DNA from: an uncultured bacterium
Lineage (GTDB): Bacteria > Bdellovibrionota_C > UBA2361 > JANWWW01
Reading direction: 5' to 3'
Assembly: GCA_938038205.1 (NCBI GenBank)
Contig: CALHSA010000018.1
Location: 1 to 11,926, forward strand
DNA: 11,926 nucleotides
Every line of letters begins with the position of its first letter. Within the stretch, counting starts at the first letter, position 1. The notes under the pieces are model-generated. The model saw only the letters and a list, made by a program, of their open reading frames with translations. It did not search any database and was not told the DNA's origin. The position numbers were made by a program, and so were the translations under genes. Shown here one piece after another: positions 1 through 6,225 of this stretch.

Positions 1-232
1 CTATCATCCTTGAGTAGGAAAGATAATCTAATCCGTTTCTAATACCCACTGCTCTTTGTACTATCTCTGCTTTAAATGCCTCTACTATCTGTAATCCAGC
101 TGGATCATCACTTGGTGTGTTTATCCTACTACCTGAGGCTAAATTCTGACCTGCTCTGTCTAGCTCTGAGGACTTCATACCCAGAATCCTTAAATACATG
201 CTCTGAACCCTGGATATCTCTCCTATCCTCAT
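1..232 (-). CDS. Flagellin/FlgL-family protein, N-terminal part (gene runs off the left edge)
   Basis: The minus strand from ATG at 232 is open to the window edge, giving 77 residues. It begins MRIGEISRVQ and carries LASGSRINTPSDDPAGLQIV at about residues 31-50. This is the N-terminal D0/D1 helix signature shared by flagellins and the hook-filament junction protein FlgL: an S-G-x-R-I-N stretch followed by DDPAG. These proteins are exported by the flagellar type III system and assemble outside the cell through their terminal coiled coils. The MRI start and PSDDP fit FlgL, while DDPAGLQI also fits many flagellins, so the exact member cannot be decided without the C-terminus. I chose the start at 232 because it places the SG motif about 33 residues in, the family norm. 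A sigma-28 promoter lies just upstream, as expected for a late flagellar gene. No Shine-Dalgarno is evident. All arginine codons in this stretch are AGA/AGG. Confidence 0.85.
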   Translation of the reverse strand, partial: MRIGEISRVQSMYLRILGMKSSELDRAGQNLASGSRINTPSDDPAGLQIVEAFKAEIVQRAVGIRNGLDYLSYSRMI

Positions 233-245
233 GTACTTATTACTC

Positions 246-273
246 TAATCGGCTTTTCTCTATTGAAAGTTTA
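246..273 (-). promoter_or_regulatory. Sigma-28 (FliA) promoter of the flagellin/FlgL-family gene
   Basis: Read on the minus strand, TAAACTTT (273-266) is followed by GCCGATTA (253-246). The sigma-28 consensus is TAAAGTTT-N11-GCCGATAA. Both elements match at 7 of 8 positions, and TAAA to GCCG spacing is 16 against the usual 15. It points at a late flagellar gene, which strengthens the call. The -10 ends only 13 nt before the ATG at 232, so a start site about 7 nt downstream would leave a leader of roughly 6 nt. Confidence 0.8.
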
Positions 274-327
274 GGTTTTTTATAATTTTTTTTATTTACG
301 AAAAAATTCTTTAGACATCTTTCAACA

Positions 328-356
328 TTTAAACTAAAACACAGGTAAACTATAAT
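328..356 (+). promoter_or_regulatory. Housekeeping promoter of tRNA-Leu
   Basis: A perfect TATAAT lies at 351-356, with TTTAAA (4 of 6 to TTGACA) at 328-333 and a 17-bp spacer. Transcription would start near 363, only a couple of bases before the mature tRNA 5' end at 365. It is probably also the promoter of the FHA gene downstream, since there is no room for another. Confidence 0.65.
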
Positions 357-364
357 TAAGGTAG

Positions 365-448
365 GCGGAGATGGTGGAATTGGCAGACACGCCAGTTTTA
401 GAAGCTGGTGCCTTTACTGGCTTGGGGGTTCGAGTCCCCCTCTCCGCA
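365..448 (+). tRNA. tRNA-Leu(UAG)
   Basis: This is an 84-nt class II tRNA. The acceptor stem GCGGAGA (365-371) pairs with TCTCCGC (441-447), and the discriminator is A448. The anticodon stem CCAGT/GCTGG encloses the loop TTTAGAA (397-403), with anticodon TAG at 399-401, which reads CUN leucine codons. A long variable arm follows. The T arm is GGGGG-TTCGAGT-CCCCC. CCA is not encoded (AAC follows A448), so it must be added by the CCA-adding enzyme. The next coding start is only 7 nt beyond the 3' end. Confidence 0.97.
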
Positions 449-455
449 AACTTCA

Positions 456-1277
456 ATGACAGCAGGGTTTAAAGTACTTCATGATTCAAAATGGGAGGAT
501 TTTTGTATACTCTCACAAGAATCAATAACCATAGGTAGAGAGGGCGCCACTTTTATAATCTCAAATGATACTGTTTCAAGAAAACATATTACTGTTTTTA
601 ATCGTAAAGCTTATTTTTTCTGCTTAGACTTAAATAGCACTAATGGAACAAAAATAAATGATATTTCTCTTGAACCTTTTTATCCATTTAATTTAACTGA
701 TGGAGATATACTTATTCTTGCTACTGTACCTCTTAAGTTTTTTAACTTAGATGAGGCAATTAATGAATCTGTATGTTTTGTTTTTGATGAGAAACTTAAT
801 CTGGTCGAGATAAAAAAATTTATTAGAAGTGCTCAGATTAACTCTTTTGGAGTAAGAAAGATTCAAACCTTAGATGATGAGAGGTTTCAAATAGAGTGTG
901 AGGAGGACTCGAGGGTTATTTTAACATCCCAAAGTGAGATTCTAAGCCCAAACATTTACTCATTAACAAATCCTGGTTGTGTTAGGGTTAATGAGTATTA
1001 TATCTCTGTAAGTGGGCCTAGAGGGGAGAAACAGCAAACCTCCGAAACCCTTCTACCAGCTTTAATAAGCCAGCCTCAGAGATTAAACATAGATAGGGGA
1101 ACCGTTGTAATTGAGTATAAACACAGAGTAGGCGCTGAGGATTTTTATCGTAAATCTGACTTACCTAGGAAATTTTCTACCCCTAGCTTTTCACACATAG
1201 AGATAATCCTTTGGGGTATAATTTTAGTTACTGGGTTATTAACTATAATTTTAGTTCTTTTTTATGCTTTTGAGTAG
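456..1277 (+). CDS. FHA-domain protein with C-terminal membrane anchor
   Basis: This predicts 273 residues. The N-terminal forkhead-associated domain (about 1-95) binds phosphothreonine peptides in the family. It shows the conserved GR (27-28), SRKH (41-44) and LNSTNGTKIN (59-68), so the binding residues look intact. Residues 100-245 are a middle region I do not recognise. A hydrophobic segment at about 247-271 sits at the extreme C-terminus, so the protein looks tail-anchored with the FHA domain cytoplasmic. I chose ATG at 456: the frame stays open back to a GTG at 408, but that lies inside tRNA-Leu and its translation is simply tRNA sequence. There is no Shine-Dalgarno, and only 7 nt separate the ATG from the tRNA. 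The gene overlaps the next by 14 nt, suggesting a common job. The phosphorylated partner is unknown; no Ser/Thr kinase gene is in the window. Confidence 0.85.
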   Translation: MTAGFKVLHDSKWEDFCILSQESITIGREGATFIISNDTVSRKHITVFNRKAYFFCLDLNSTNGTKINDISLEPFYPFNLTDGDILILATVPLKFFNLDEAINESVCFVFDEKLNLVEIKKFIRSAQINSFGVRKIQTLDDERFQIECEEDSRVILTSQSEILSPNIYSLTNPGCVRVNEYYISVSGPRGEKQQTSETLLPALISQPQRLNIDRGTVVIEYKHRVGAEDFYRKSDLPRKFSTPSFSHIEIILWGIILVTGLLTIILVLFYAFE

Positions 1278-1587
1278 GTTTTTGTTCATCCTTCTAGCTT
1301 ACTCTGTTATAGGTCAAGATACTGAGATTATTAAAAATAGACTTCTAAGGGTTGATAATTGGATAATTGGTGAGGATATCGATCTACTAGATCGAACTTA
1401 CATAACCTTAAACTGCGGAGAGGCTCAGATTACAGTAGTTTGTAGAGCTCAAAGAGCTTCTTGTGGCCCAAAAAGTGTAAGTTTATCTGACTTTTATAAA
1501 AAAGAGTGTAGGCCACTACTTGAACAGTTCTACCAGATTGAAACCAAAAAACAGAAGAAAAGAACTCGTAAAGCTAAGAGAGCTTAG
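1264..1587 (+). CDS. Small exported protein with four cysteines and a basic tail, function unknown
   Basis: This predicts 107 residues. The N-terminus has a short hydrophobic stretch (about 3-16, LLSRFLFILLAYSVIG) resembling a Sec signal peptide, with a plausible cleavage near residue 17. The mature part has four cysteines at 51, 60, 67 and 82, which could form two disulfides in the periplasm. The tail (about 94-107) is almost all Lys/Arg, which could bind nucleic acid, peptidoglycan or membrane phosphates. I do not recognise the family. The ATG lies inside the 3' end of the FHA gene (14-nt overlap, different frame), so translation is probably coupled. It ends tail-to-tail with the 58-aa membrane-protein gene on the other strand, overlapping it by 4 nt. 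No terminator hairpin is visible at that junction. Confidence 0.7.
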   Translation: MLLSRFLFILLAYSVIGQDTEIIKNRLLRVDNWIIGEDIDLLDRTYITLNCGEAQITVVCRAQRASCGPKSVSLSDFYKKECRPLLEQFYQIETKKQKKRTRKAKRA

Positions 1588-1760
1588 TACTTATACTGAT
1601 AAACCTCCTCATCCCCATACTTAAATTTATATTTTGGAACATCTCTTTCAATTCTAGTTATAGTACTAGGACTTAAAACGTTTCGCTTATAAGCCCAGAA
1701 AATAAGAAGACCAGATACAAGTAAAATAATAAAAAAGTACTTTACTAGAAAGGATCTCAT
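1584..1760 (-). CDS. Small single-pass membrane protein (58 aa), function unknown
   Basis: This short gene begins MRSFLVKYFF. It has one strongly hydrophobic segment (about residues 4-24, ending FWAY), then a polar, tyrosine- and lysine-rich tail ending YQYKY. Its ATG overlaps the stop of the mutase gene by one base (TAATG), a classic translational-coupling arrangement, and the frame stays open for 58 codons to a TAA. The orientation (short N-terminus, positively charged KRN after the helix) would suit either an N-out anchor or an uncleaved signal. I do not recognise a family. Coupling to a sugar-phosphate mutase hints at envelope polysaccharide work, but that is inference only. Confidence 0.65.
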   Translation of the reverse strand: MRSFLVKYFFIILLVSGLLIFWAYKRNVLSPSTITRIERDVPKYKFKYGDEEVYQYKY

Positions 1761-3130
1761 TAGGTTAAAGATTCCAGAACTTCATCCACTGTGTTTTTAA
1801 CTAATGTTTCAATCTCGTGTAATTTCTCTTGGCTTTTAGCCTCAAACCTCATAATTATCGCAGGTTGAGTGTTAGATGCTCTAACAAGAGCCCAGCCTTG
1901 CTCAAAATTAATTCTGATACCATCGGTTGTATCTACGTCATAACCTGAGAATCTAGAGCTTAACTCTGAGATAGCCTGAAACTTTATATCCTCTGGAACC
2001 TCTTTTCGATACTCAGGGGTGTTATAAACCGTGGGAAGGGAATTTAAAAACTCTAGTAAATTAAAACCATTACTTAACATTTCTATAATTCTTAAGGCTG
2101 AGTAAACTGCATCATCAAATCCATAATACCTATGCTTTATAAATATATGTCCCGACATCTCACCTGCAAGGATAGCATTTGTCTCTTTCATCTTAGCTTT
2201 AATTAAAGAGTGGCCGGTTTTCCACATTAAGGGTTTCCCACCCAATCTTTTAATCTCATTAAATAAGATGTCACTACATTTTACATCACCTATCACTGTT
2301 CCTCCTGGCTGAGTTTTAAGAATCTCCTTTGCTAGAATCAAAAGTATTATATCCCCTGGAACCACCCTTCCAGTTTCAGTTACTAGCCCTATTCGATCCG
2401 CATCTCCATCAAACGCAAAACCAACACCCCCAACACTTTTAACATTCTGTTTCAAAAGCTCAAGATTCTCCTCAACAGAGGGGTCAGGGTGATGCACAGG
2501 AAAATCCGGGTTAGGATCATCTAAAAGGTGATTTGCTGTTACATTTAAATTAGCCAGTATTGGCTTCATACTTAATCCACCAACCCCATTTCCATAATCC
2601 AGGGTAATTTTTACTGAGTGGTTGCCAAGATAAGGCCTAATGTTCTCAGTTAAATCTGAGATATACTCAGCAAGATAATCAATATTACTGATTTGACCAG
2701 ATGGCTCCCTTATAGGGGTCAAACGCTCGTAAATTGATCTAACCTCTTGTATCTCTGTGCCTGAGATTGCTCTACCGTTAACAACCATCTTAAAACCATT
2801 CATATTTTTTGGATTATGACTTCCAGTTACAGCTACAGCAATCAAAGAGGATTTTTTAAACTGGGCATGATAAACAACAGGAGTTGGAACCATACCAATC
2901 ATCTCAACATTAAAACCATTCTCTACAAGCCCCTGAGCTAGGGCATTAGCGTAACTTGGAGATGATTCCCTACAATCCCACCCAATTATCGCACTCTTGT
3001 TACCCTGTTCTTTCTTCTTTGAAAACTCAGCAAGAGCATGACCAAGTTTGTAAGCAAACTCCTCAGATAAGTCATCACCAACATAACCTCTTATGTCATA
3101 CTCTCTAAACACTTTTGGGTTATACTTCAT
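1760..3130 (-). CDS. Phosphomannomutase/phosphoglucomutase (alpha-D-phosphohexomutase family)
   Basis: At 456 residues this is the normal length for the bacterial PMM/PGM (AlgC/ManB-like) class. The enzyme interconverts hexose 6-phosphates and 1-phosphates in the cytoplasm, feeding sugar nucleotides to LPS, capsule or exopolysaccharide. All key loops are present. TGSHNP at 102-107 carries the catalytic phosphoserine (S104), DGDADR at 241-246 binds the metal, GEMSGH at 323-328 is the sugar-recognition loop of dual mannose/glucose enzymes, and RASNTQP at 417-423 is the phosphate-binding loop of domain 4 (usually R-x-SNTEP). The start MKYNPKVFREYDIRG matches the family N-terminus. Its ATG abuts the start codon of the divergent 409-aa gene with no gap, and no Shine-Dalgarno precedes it. 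A TATACT at 3145-3140 is a possible -10 that would give an almost leaderless message. A 58-aa membrane-protein gene is coupled at the 3' end. Confidence 0.95.
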   Translation of the reverse strand: MKYNPKVFREYDIRGYVGDDLSEEFAYKLGHALAEFSKKKEQGNKSAIIGWDCRESSPSYANALAQGLVENGFNVEMIGMVPTPVVYHAQFKKSSLIAVAVTGSHNPKNMNGFKMVVNGRAISGTEIQEVRSIYERLTPIREPSGQISNIDYLAEYISDLTENIRPYLGNHSVKITLDYGNGVGGLSMKPILANLNVTANHLLDDPNPDFPVHHPDPSVEENLELLKQNVKSVGGVGFAFDGDADRIGLVTETGRVVPGDIILLILAKEILKTQPGGTVIGDVKCSDILFNEIKRLGGKPLMWKTGHSLIKAKMKETNAILAGEMSGHIFIKHRYYGFDDAVYSALRIIEMLSNGFNLLEFLNSLPTVYNTPEYRKEVPEDIKFQAISELSSRFSGYDVDTTDGIRINFEQGWALVRASNTQPAIIMRFEAKSQEKLHEIETLVKNTVDEVLESLT

Positions 3131-3145
3131 ATGTTAGATAGTATA
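3121..3145. promoter_or_regulatory. Mirrored TATACT -10-like elements across the divergent start codons
   Basis: TATACT occurs on the plus strand at 3121-3126 and on the minus strand at 3145-3140. The two form an inverted repeat (TATACT-N13-AGTATA) centred on the CATATG that holds both start codons. The minus-strand copy ends 9 nt before the mutase ATG, a spacing suited to leaderless starts. The plus-strand copy ends only 4 nt before the ATG at 3131, so its transcript would begin inside that codon. Neither has a good -35 at 17 bp. This is a candidate only. Confidence 0.35.
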
Positions 3146-4360
3146 TCGAAAATGTTAGGTAACATAGATATCCCGCGATTTTTTAACTACAGTATTGATA
3201 AATTTTTACAAGCACAGGTAAAAAGTAATTTTTGTATTAGCACTGAGCTTAAAGAGGTCATCACCAAGGAAGCCACGTATTACAATCAAATTATTGATTA
3301 TCCTTTAGAGTCGTACTGCTTTCCGGTTATTGAAACTGCTTGTCATCTAGGTTTACCAAATGAACCTGAGGATATATCATGTATACTCAGCTTAAACAAA
3401 ACATTAGGAGTAAACATTTTCCTTCACACGGCTAACATAAGAGCAAACGGAGCGGGTTACTCAAGAGGATTAATTTACAGAAAACAGAAATTTCCATTCT
3501 TGAAGAATGATTTTGAGCAGAATGGAGTGTGTTTCGCTCCCCCACTTGAGTTAAAAGATATTAAAAGGGTTATCTCAAGGATCCCTAATCCTGTAACTGA
3601 GATACTATTTGAGCCAGTTAACAATCTATTAAGTTTGCCCTCATATCAGGATCAGCTAGTTGTTTTAAATAACAGACTTTACTGGCGATTATTTGGTGTT
3701 AAAATCATCACCCTTCCGCTTGAAAAAGTAAGCACCACACTACTTATTTTGGATTTTAAGAGAGAAGAGTTTTTCCATAGGATAATTGTTGACCAAGAGT
3801 ATCGGCAGCTAATCTATGAAACTTTTAATGGAATCCAAGGATGTTGGAGTGGAAATCTCAAGGGAAGCTTTATTTTTACAAGCAAAAATGAAAAAAATGA
3901 CCTAGTTAATCTAAATCTTATTGGTGATAAACTAATAGGCAGAGATAGACCCTTAGAGATAAACTTAAACTTGTATGAAATACAAGAGAGATTAAACTTA
4001 AACCAACTAGTGCCATCAACATTTACAAGTTTATCGTTGTTACTATTTAACAATGCCCAGTTATTTGGCGGTTACTTTCAGATAGATTACCTTGCTGAAA
4101 TCATATCTAGATTTAAATCTCTGGGGTTTAATTTGGATTATGATCAGAACTGTTTTAGCTCTGGTTACGTAACGGACTCTTTAATATTTGATAAGGTTAT
4201 TGAATCAAAACCTGAAATAGATAGCATTTTTAGTAACACAACCTTACTGGAAGGGTTGTTAAATAATTTTGAAAATTTAAAAAAGCTAATCCCGAACTCC
4301 GTTATAGTTAAAGAGGCTCAGTTGTATTTTAAAGCTCCTTTAAGTAATATTACATCGTGA
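3131..4360 (+). CDS. Uncharacterised protein, 409 aa
   Basis: I do not recognise this protein. It predicts 409 residues with no signal peptide and no clear transmembrane helix, so it is likely cytoplasmic or peripheral. It is rich in Leu, Ile, Asn and Phe, with a cluster of cysteines in the first third (35, 63, 71, 84, 134) that is not spaced like a standard zinc or Fe-S motif. It has no Walker motif and no obvious nuclease or methyltransferase signature. The first ATG (3131) abuts the mutase ATG on the other strand. A second in-frame ATG (3152, residue 8) would leave 21 nt for a promoter or operator and is a real alternative. It ends in GTGA overlap with a small lipoprotein gene, suggesting the two work together. 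The long open frame, normal composition and coupled neighbour make it a real gene. Confidence 0.8.
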   Translation: MLDSISKMLGNIDIPRFFNYSIDKFLQAQVKSNFCISTELKEVITKEATYYNQIIDYPLESYCFPVIETACHLGLPNEPEDISCILSLNKTLGVNIFLHTANIRANGAGYSRGLIYRKQKFPFLKNDFEQNGVCFAPPLELKDIKRVISRIPNPVTEILFEPVNNLLSLPSYQDQLVVLNNRLYWRLFGVKIITLPLEKVSTTLLILDFKREEFFHRIIVDQEYRQLIYETFNGIQGCWSGNLKGSFIFTSKNEKNDLVNLNLIGDKLIGRDRPLEINLNLYEIQERLNLNQLVPSTFTSLSLLLFNNAQLFGGYFQIDYLAEIISRFKSLGFNLDYDQNCFSSGYVTDSLIFDKVIESKPEIDSIFSNTTLLEGLLNNFENLKKLIPNSVIVKEAQLYFKAPLSNITS

Positions 4361-4497
4361 GAGGGATTTTATTACTTTTACTTCTCTCCCTTTTATCTTG
4401 CCAAAGAATTCCAAAGAATATAGCTGAAGCTGATTTTGAAAAAGATCAGCCAGAGTATACAGTCAAAGTAGAGCATAAAGCAGTAAATAAAAAATAG
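4357..4497 (+). CDS. Small lipoprotein (46 aa), function unknown
   Basis: The GTG start overlaps the TGA of the 409-aa gene (GTGA, 4 nt), typical of translational coupling. The product begins MRGILLLLLLSLLSC (GTG read as Met): one positive charge, a leucine-rich core and the lipobox LLSC with the lipidated cysteine at residue 15. The mature peptide is only about 32 residues, charged and unstructured in appearance, ending KAVNKK before a TAG. The short length resembles the small accessory lipoproteins often found next to envelope systems. I do not recognise a family. The lipobox plus the GTGA junction are the main evidence. Confidence 0.65.
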   Translation: MRGILLLLLLSLLSCQRIPKNIAEADFEKDQPEYTVKVEHKAVNKK

Positions 4498-4520
4498 GGC
4501 GTTGTTTTATTTAAAATAAT

Positions 4521-4572
4521 ACCTTTTTTAAAAACTAGATTTAATAAGTATTTAATAAAAGGTTTTATTTTT
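4521..4572 (+). terminator. Possible weak terminator after the small lipoprotein gene
   Basis: ACCTTTT (4521-4527) can pair with AAAAGGT (4557-4563), which is followed by a T-rich run. The stem is only 7 bp with two G-C pairs and the loop is long (29 nt), so it is weak. It sits in the 171-nt gap between the lipoprotein gene and the transglycosylase gene. That gap is otherwise AT-rich and shows no convincing promoter. Confidence 0.25.
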
Positions 4573-4668
4573 AGCAGGTTTCAGGGTTATCTGTTTTTTA
4601 GTTTTTTTTAACGGAGTAATATTCTTGAAATCTTAGTAAAAATTTTTGTCTGATATTTGCCTTACTAG

Positions 4669-5169
4669 ATGATTAGAGTAATCTTAGCCCTTGTTATTGT
4701 TTTAGTTGGTTGCTCATCAGTGGGTAGAAGCTGTTGTCAAATGAGGGCTACTCAGAGAAACGATTTAGTTGAGTTCGTAAGAGCTGAATTAGAAAAGGCA
4801 GGTTTATCTTTAACATTTCTAGGGATCCCCCAAGTTGAGAGCTCATTTAACCCAAATGCAAAAGGGAAAGATGGATCAGTTGGTTTGTGGCAGCTGCAAC
4901 CTGCCACAGCTAGGTCATTTGGTCTAAGAGTTGATAACCAAGTTGATGAGAGATTATCCCCAGAAAAATCCACCAAGGCAGCGGTTAAATTTTTAAAACA
5001 TCTTAAGAATAGGTTTAAATCAGATGAGCTAGTTATTGCAGGGTATCAGCTAGGAGAAACAAAACTGTTAAATATTTTAAAAAGGGGAGGGAAGCTTCCA
5101 GCTCAGGTTGAGAGATATATTCAGAGAGTGTATTTGGCCTCTCTTAGATTATCATCAAGGCTAGCTTAG
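4669..5169 (+). CDS. Lipoprotein lytic transglycosylase (SLT/MltC-like catalytic domain)
   Basis: This predicts 166 residues. The N-terminus is a lipoprotein signal (MIRVILALVIVLVGC) with lipobox LVGC and the lipidated cysteine at 15. The rest is a compact SLT-type domain. PQVESSFNP at about 54-62 holds the catalytic glutamate E57, GSVGLWQLQPATAR at 69-82 is the classic substrate-groove motif, and AGYQLGE at 124-130 replaces the usual AYNAG. The family cleaves peptidoglycan glycan strands to 1,6-anhydro products, here from a membrane-anchored periplasmic position. The YNAG change is notable because that motif lines the active site, so activity should not be assumed. It converges on the end of the flagellar operon (2-nt gap to motE). 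A role in opening peptidoglycan for the flagellar rod or stators is possible, but only by proximity. No Shine-Dalgarno precedes the ATG. Confidence 0.85.
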   Translation: MIRVILALVIVLVGCSSVGRSCCQMRATQRNDLVEFVRAELEKAGLSLTFLGIPQVESSFNPNAKGKDGSVGLWQLQPATARSFGLRVDNQVDERLSPEKSTKAAVKFLKHLKNRFKSDELVIAGYQLGETKLLNILKRGGKLPAQVERYIQRVYLASLRLSSRLA

Positions 5170-5171
5170 TC

Positions 5172-5867
5172 TTAATTCTTTTGAAATTCAGGCTCACTCA
5201 TCAGTTTTGCTATCCTAACCGCCCGATCTCTATTGAAAAAGTTTAAAATTGCACCAGATCTTCTCTCAGGCATTTTTGAAAGTATCTCAACTACAACATC
5301 ATTATCTAAACCTTGCAAAATTCCTGCTGCCTCTTTTGCTGGCATAGCAAGCACAAGGTTAACTAATAAATCAATCTTTGTCTGATTTTTGTAGTAACTC
5401 TCCTCCTTCAGTGCCTTTAGTCGGTTAACAGCAGATTTCAGCTCCTCTAATTTTTCATTCAAAACTGCTTCAATGAATCTCAACTCACCCTCTTTTGCTT
5501 GTAATTCCAACTCTCGTTGATCCAGGTTTACTCTTTTTGCTTCAAGCTGCAAAGCTAATTCTTCAAGTGCAGACGGAGAAACTAAAGAGTCTTGTTTAAT
5601 TGATGCACGATAGATGGTATTCGAAAACCATTTTACATCCGAGTACATAAACACCAAAGAGCCTGCAACAAGGAGGAATCCAGTTATAAAAACAAAAAAA
5701 ACTAATACATTCTTTGAGGAGCCGGTATCAGGTTTAAAATTTGTTTCTTGCTGTTGAGTTTCACTGTTTTTTAAATTCTCAGAGTTTTTCACAAAGTTCT
5801 CAACTCTCTTTCTTAATGTGTTATAAATCTCCTCTGCCTCCTCTCTAGTTAAACTATTTTTCTTCAT
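5172..5867 (-). CDS. motE: MotE/YlxF-like protein (TM, coiled coil, MgtE-N-like domain)
   Basis: This predicts 231 residues. It has a polar N-terminus (1-52), one transmembrane helix (about 53-75), a charged coiled coil (about 100-157, LEELALQLEAKRVNLDQREL and onward), and a C-terminal MgtE intracellular-N-like domain at about 165-228 with AMPAKEAAGILQGLDND and EILSKMPERRSGAIL. This architecture belongs to the MotE/YlxF group encoded after fliJ in many flagellar operons. In some bacteria these are periplasmic chaperones for stator proteins. The predicted topology places the coiled coil and C-terminal domain outside the cytoplasm. The gene is last in the operon and overlaps fliJ by 14 nt, indicating coupled translation. 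MgtE-N domains resemble FliG folds, which matters because fliG itself is missing from this operon, but this protein has a membrane anchor and cannot be taken as a FliG. The family name is fairly sure; the exact role is inferred. Confidence 0.75.
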   Translation of the reverse strand: MKKNSLTREEAEEIYNTLRKRVENFVKNSENLKNSETQQQETNFKPDTGSSKNVLVFFVFITGFLLVAGSLVFMYSDVKWFSNTIYRASIKQDSLVSPSALEELALQLEAKRVNLDQRELELQAKEGELRFIEAVLNEKLEELKSAVNRLKALKEESYYKNQTKIDLLVNLVLAMPAKEAAGILQGLDNDVVVEILSKMPERRSGAILNFFNRDRAVRIAKLMSEPEFQKN

Positions 5868-6225
5868 ACGAGCTTAGAATAATTCTTTCCTCAATATCTT
5901 TAGATTCTTTCCGCTCTAAAATAGTTTTCTCTTTTTTTATGGCCTTGTTAAGTAAAACTTCAAACTTTCTCACCTCTTTATCTCTCTCAATTAAAGCTTC
6001 ATGAATCCTCTCTTGCCTTTGTTGTAACTGTTTTAGTTGCAGAAATAACTCCCCCCTTGATCCATAAATAATCTGAAGTACTTTAGGATCATAGTTGCTA
6101 ACCTCTGACAACAATTCCTGTTCAACTAATGTGATATCCCTAGAATTCTCCTTGGCTAAAATCTCAATCTGCCTTTTGAAAATTTTAGCTATGTTTAAAA
6201 TTCGATTTATTTTTTTTGATCTCAC
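5854..6225 (-). CDS. fliJ: FliJ, flagellar export stalk protein
   Basis: This predicts 123 residues, slightly shorter than typical FliJ (about 140-150). It is almost entirely charged and helical, with long heptad-like stretches (LFLQLKQLQQRQERIHEALI at about 70-89), as expected for the two-helix antiparallel coiled coil that inserts into the FliI hexamer and contacts FlhA. Sequence identity in this family is weak, so the call leans on length, coiled-coil character and position between fliI and motE. It starts with GTG, and the fliI stop overlaps it as GTGA, so translation is coupled. It ends with a 14-nt overlap into motE. Confidence 0.8.
   Translation of the reverse strand: MRSKKINRILNIAKIFKRQIEILAKENSRDITLVEQELLSEVSNYDPKVLQIIYGSRGELFLQLKQLQQRQERIHEALIERDKEVRKFEVLLNKAIKKEKTILERKESKDIEERIILSSYEEK

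Noticed and set aside
76-285. Plus-strand open frame of 69 codons
   Set aside because: It is antisense to the flagellin/FlgL-family gene and its sigma-28 promoter and has no protein-like features.
408-455. Upstream GTG extension of the FHA gene
   Set aside because: It lies inside tRNA-Leu; the residues it would add are translated tRNA sequence, and the FHA fold does not need them.
3814-4053. Minus-strand frame of 79 codons within the 409-aa gene
   Set aside because: Shadow of the plus-strand coding frame, with no independent features.
4621-4668. Sigma-70 promoter of the transglycosylase gene (TTGAAA at 4625-4630)
   Set aside because: The only -10-like sequence (TGATAT) is 20 bp away and poor; not strong enough to annotate.
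5172-5867. motE as a replacement for the missing FliG
   Set aside because: It has a membrane anchor and an extracytoplasmic C-terminal domain by prediction, and lacks the FliG N-domain that would bind FliF.
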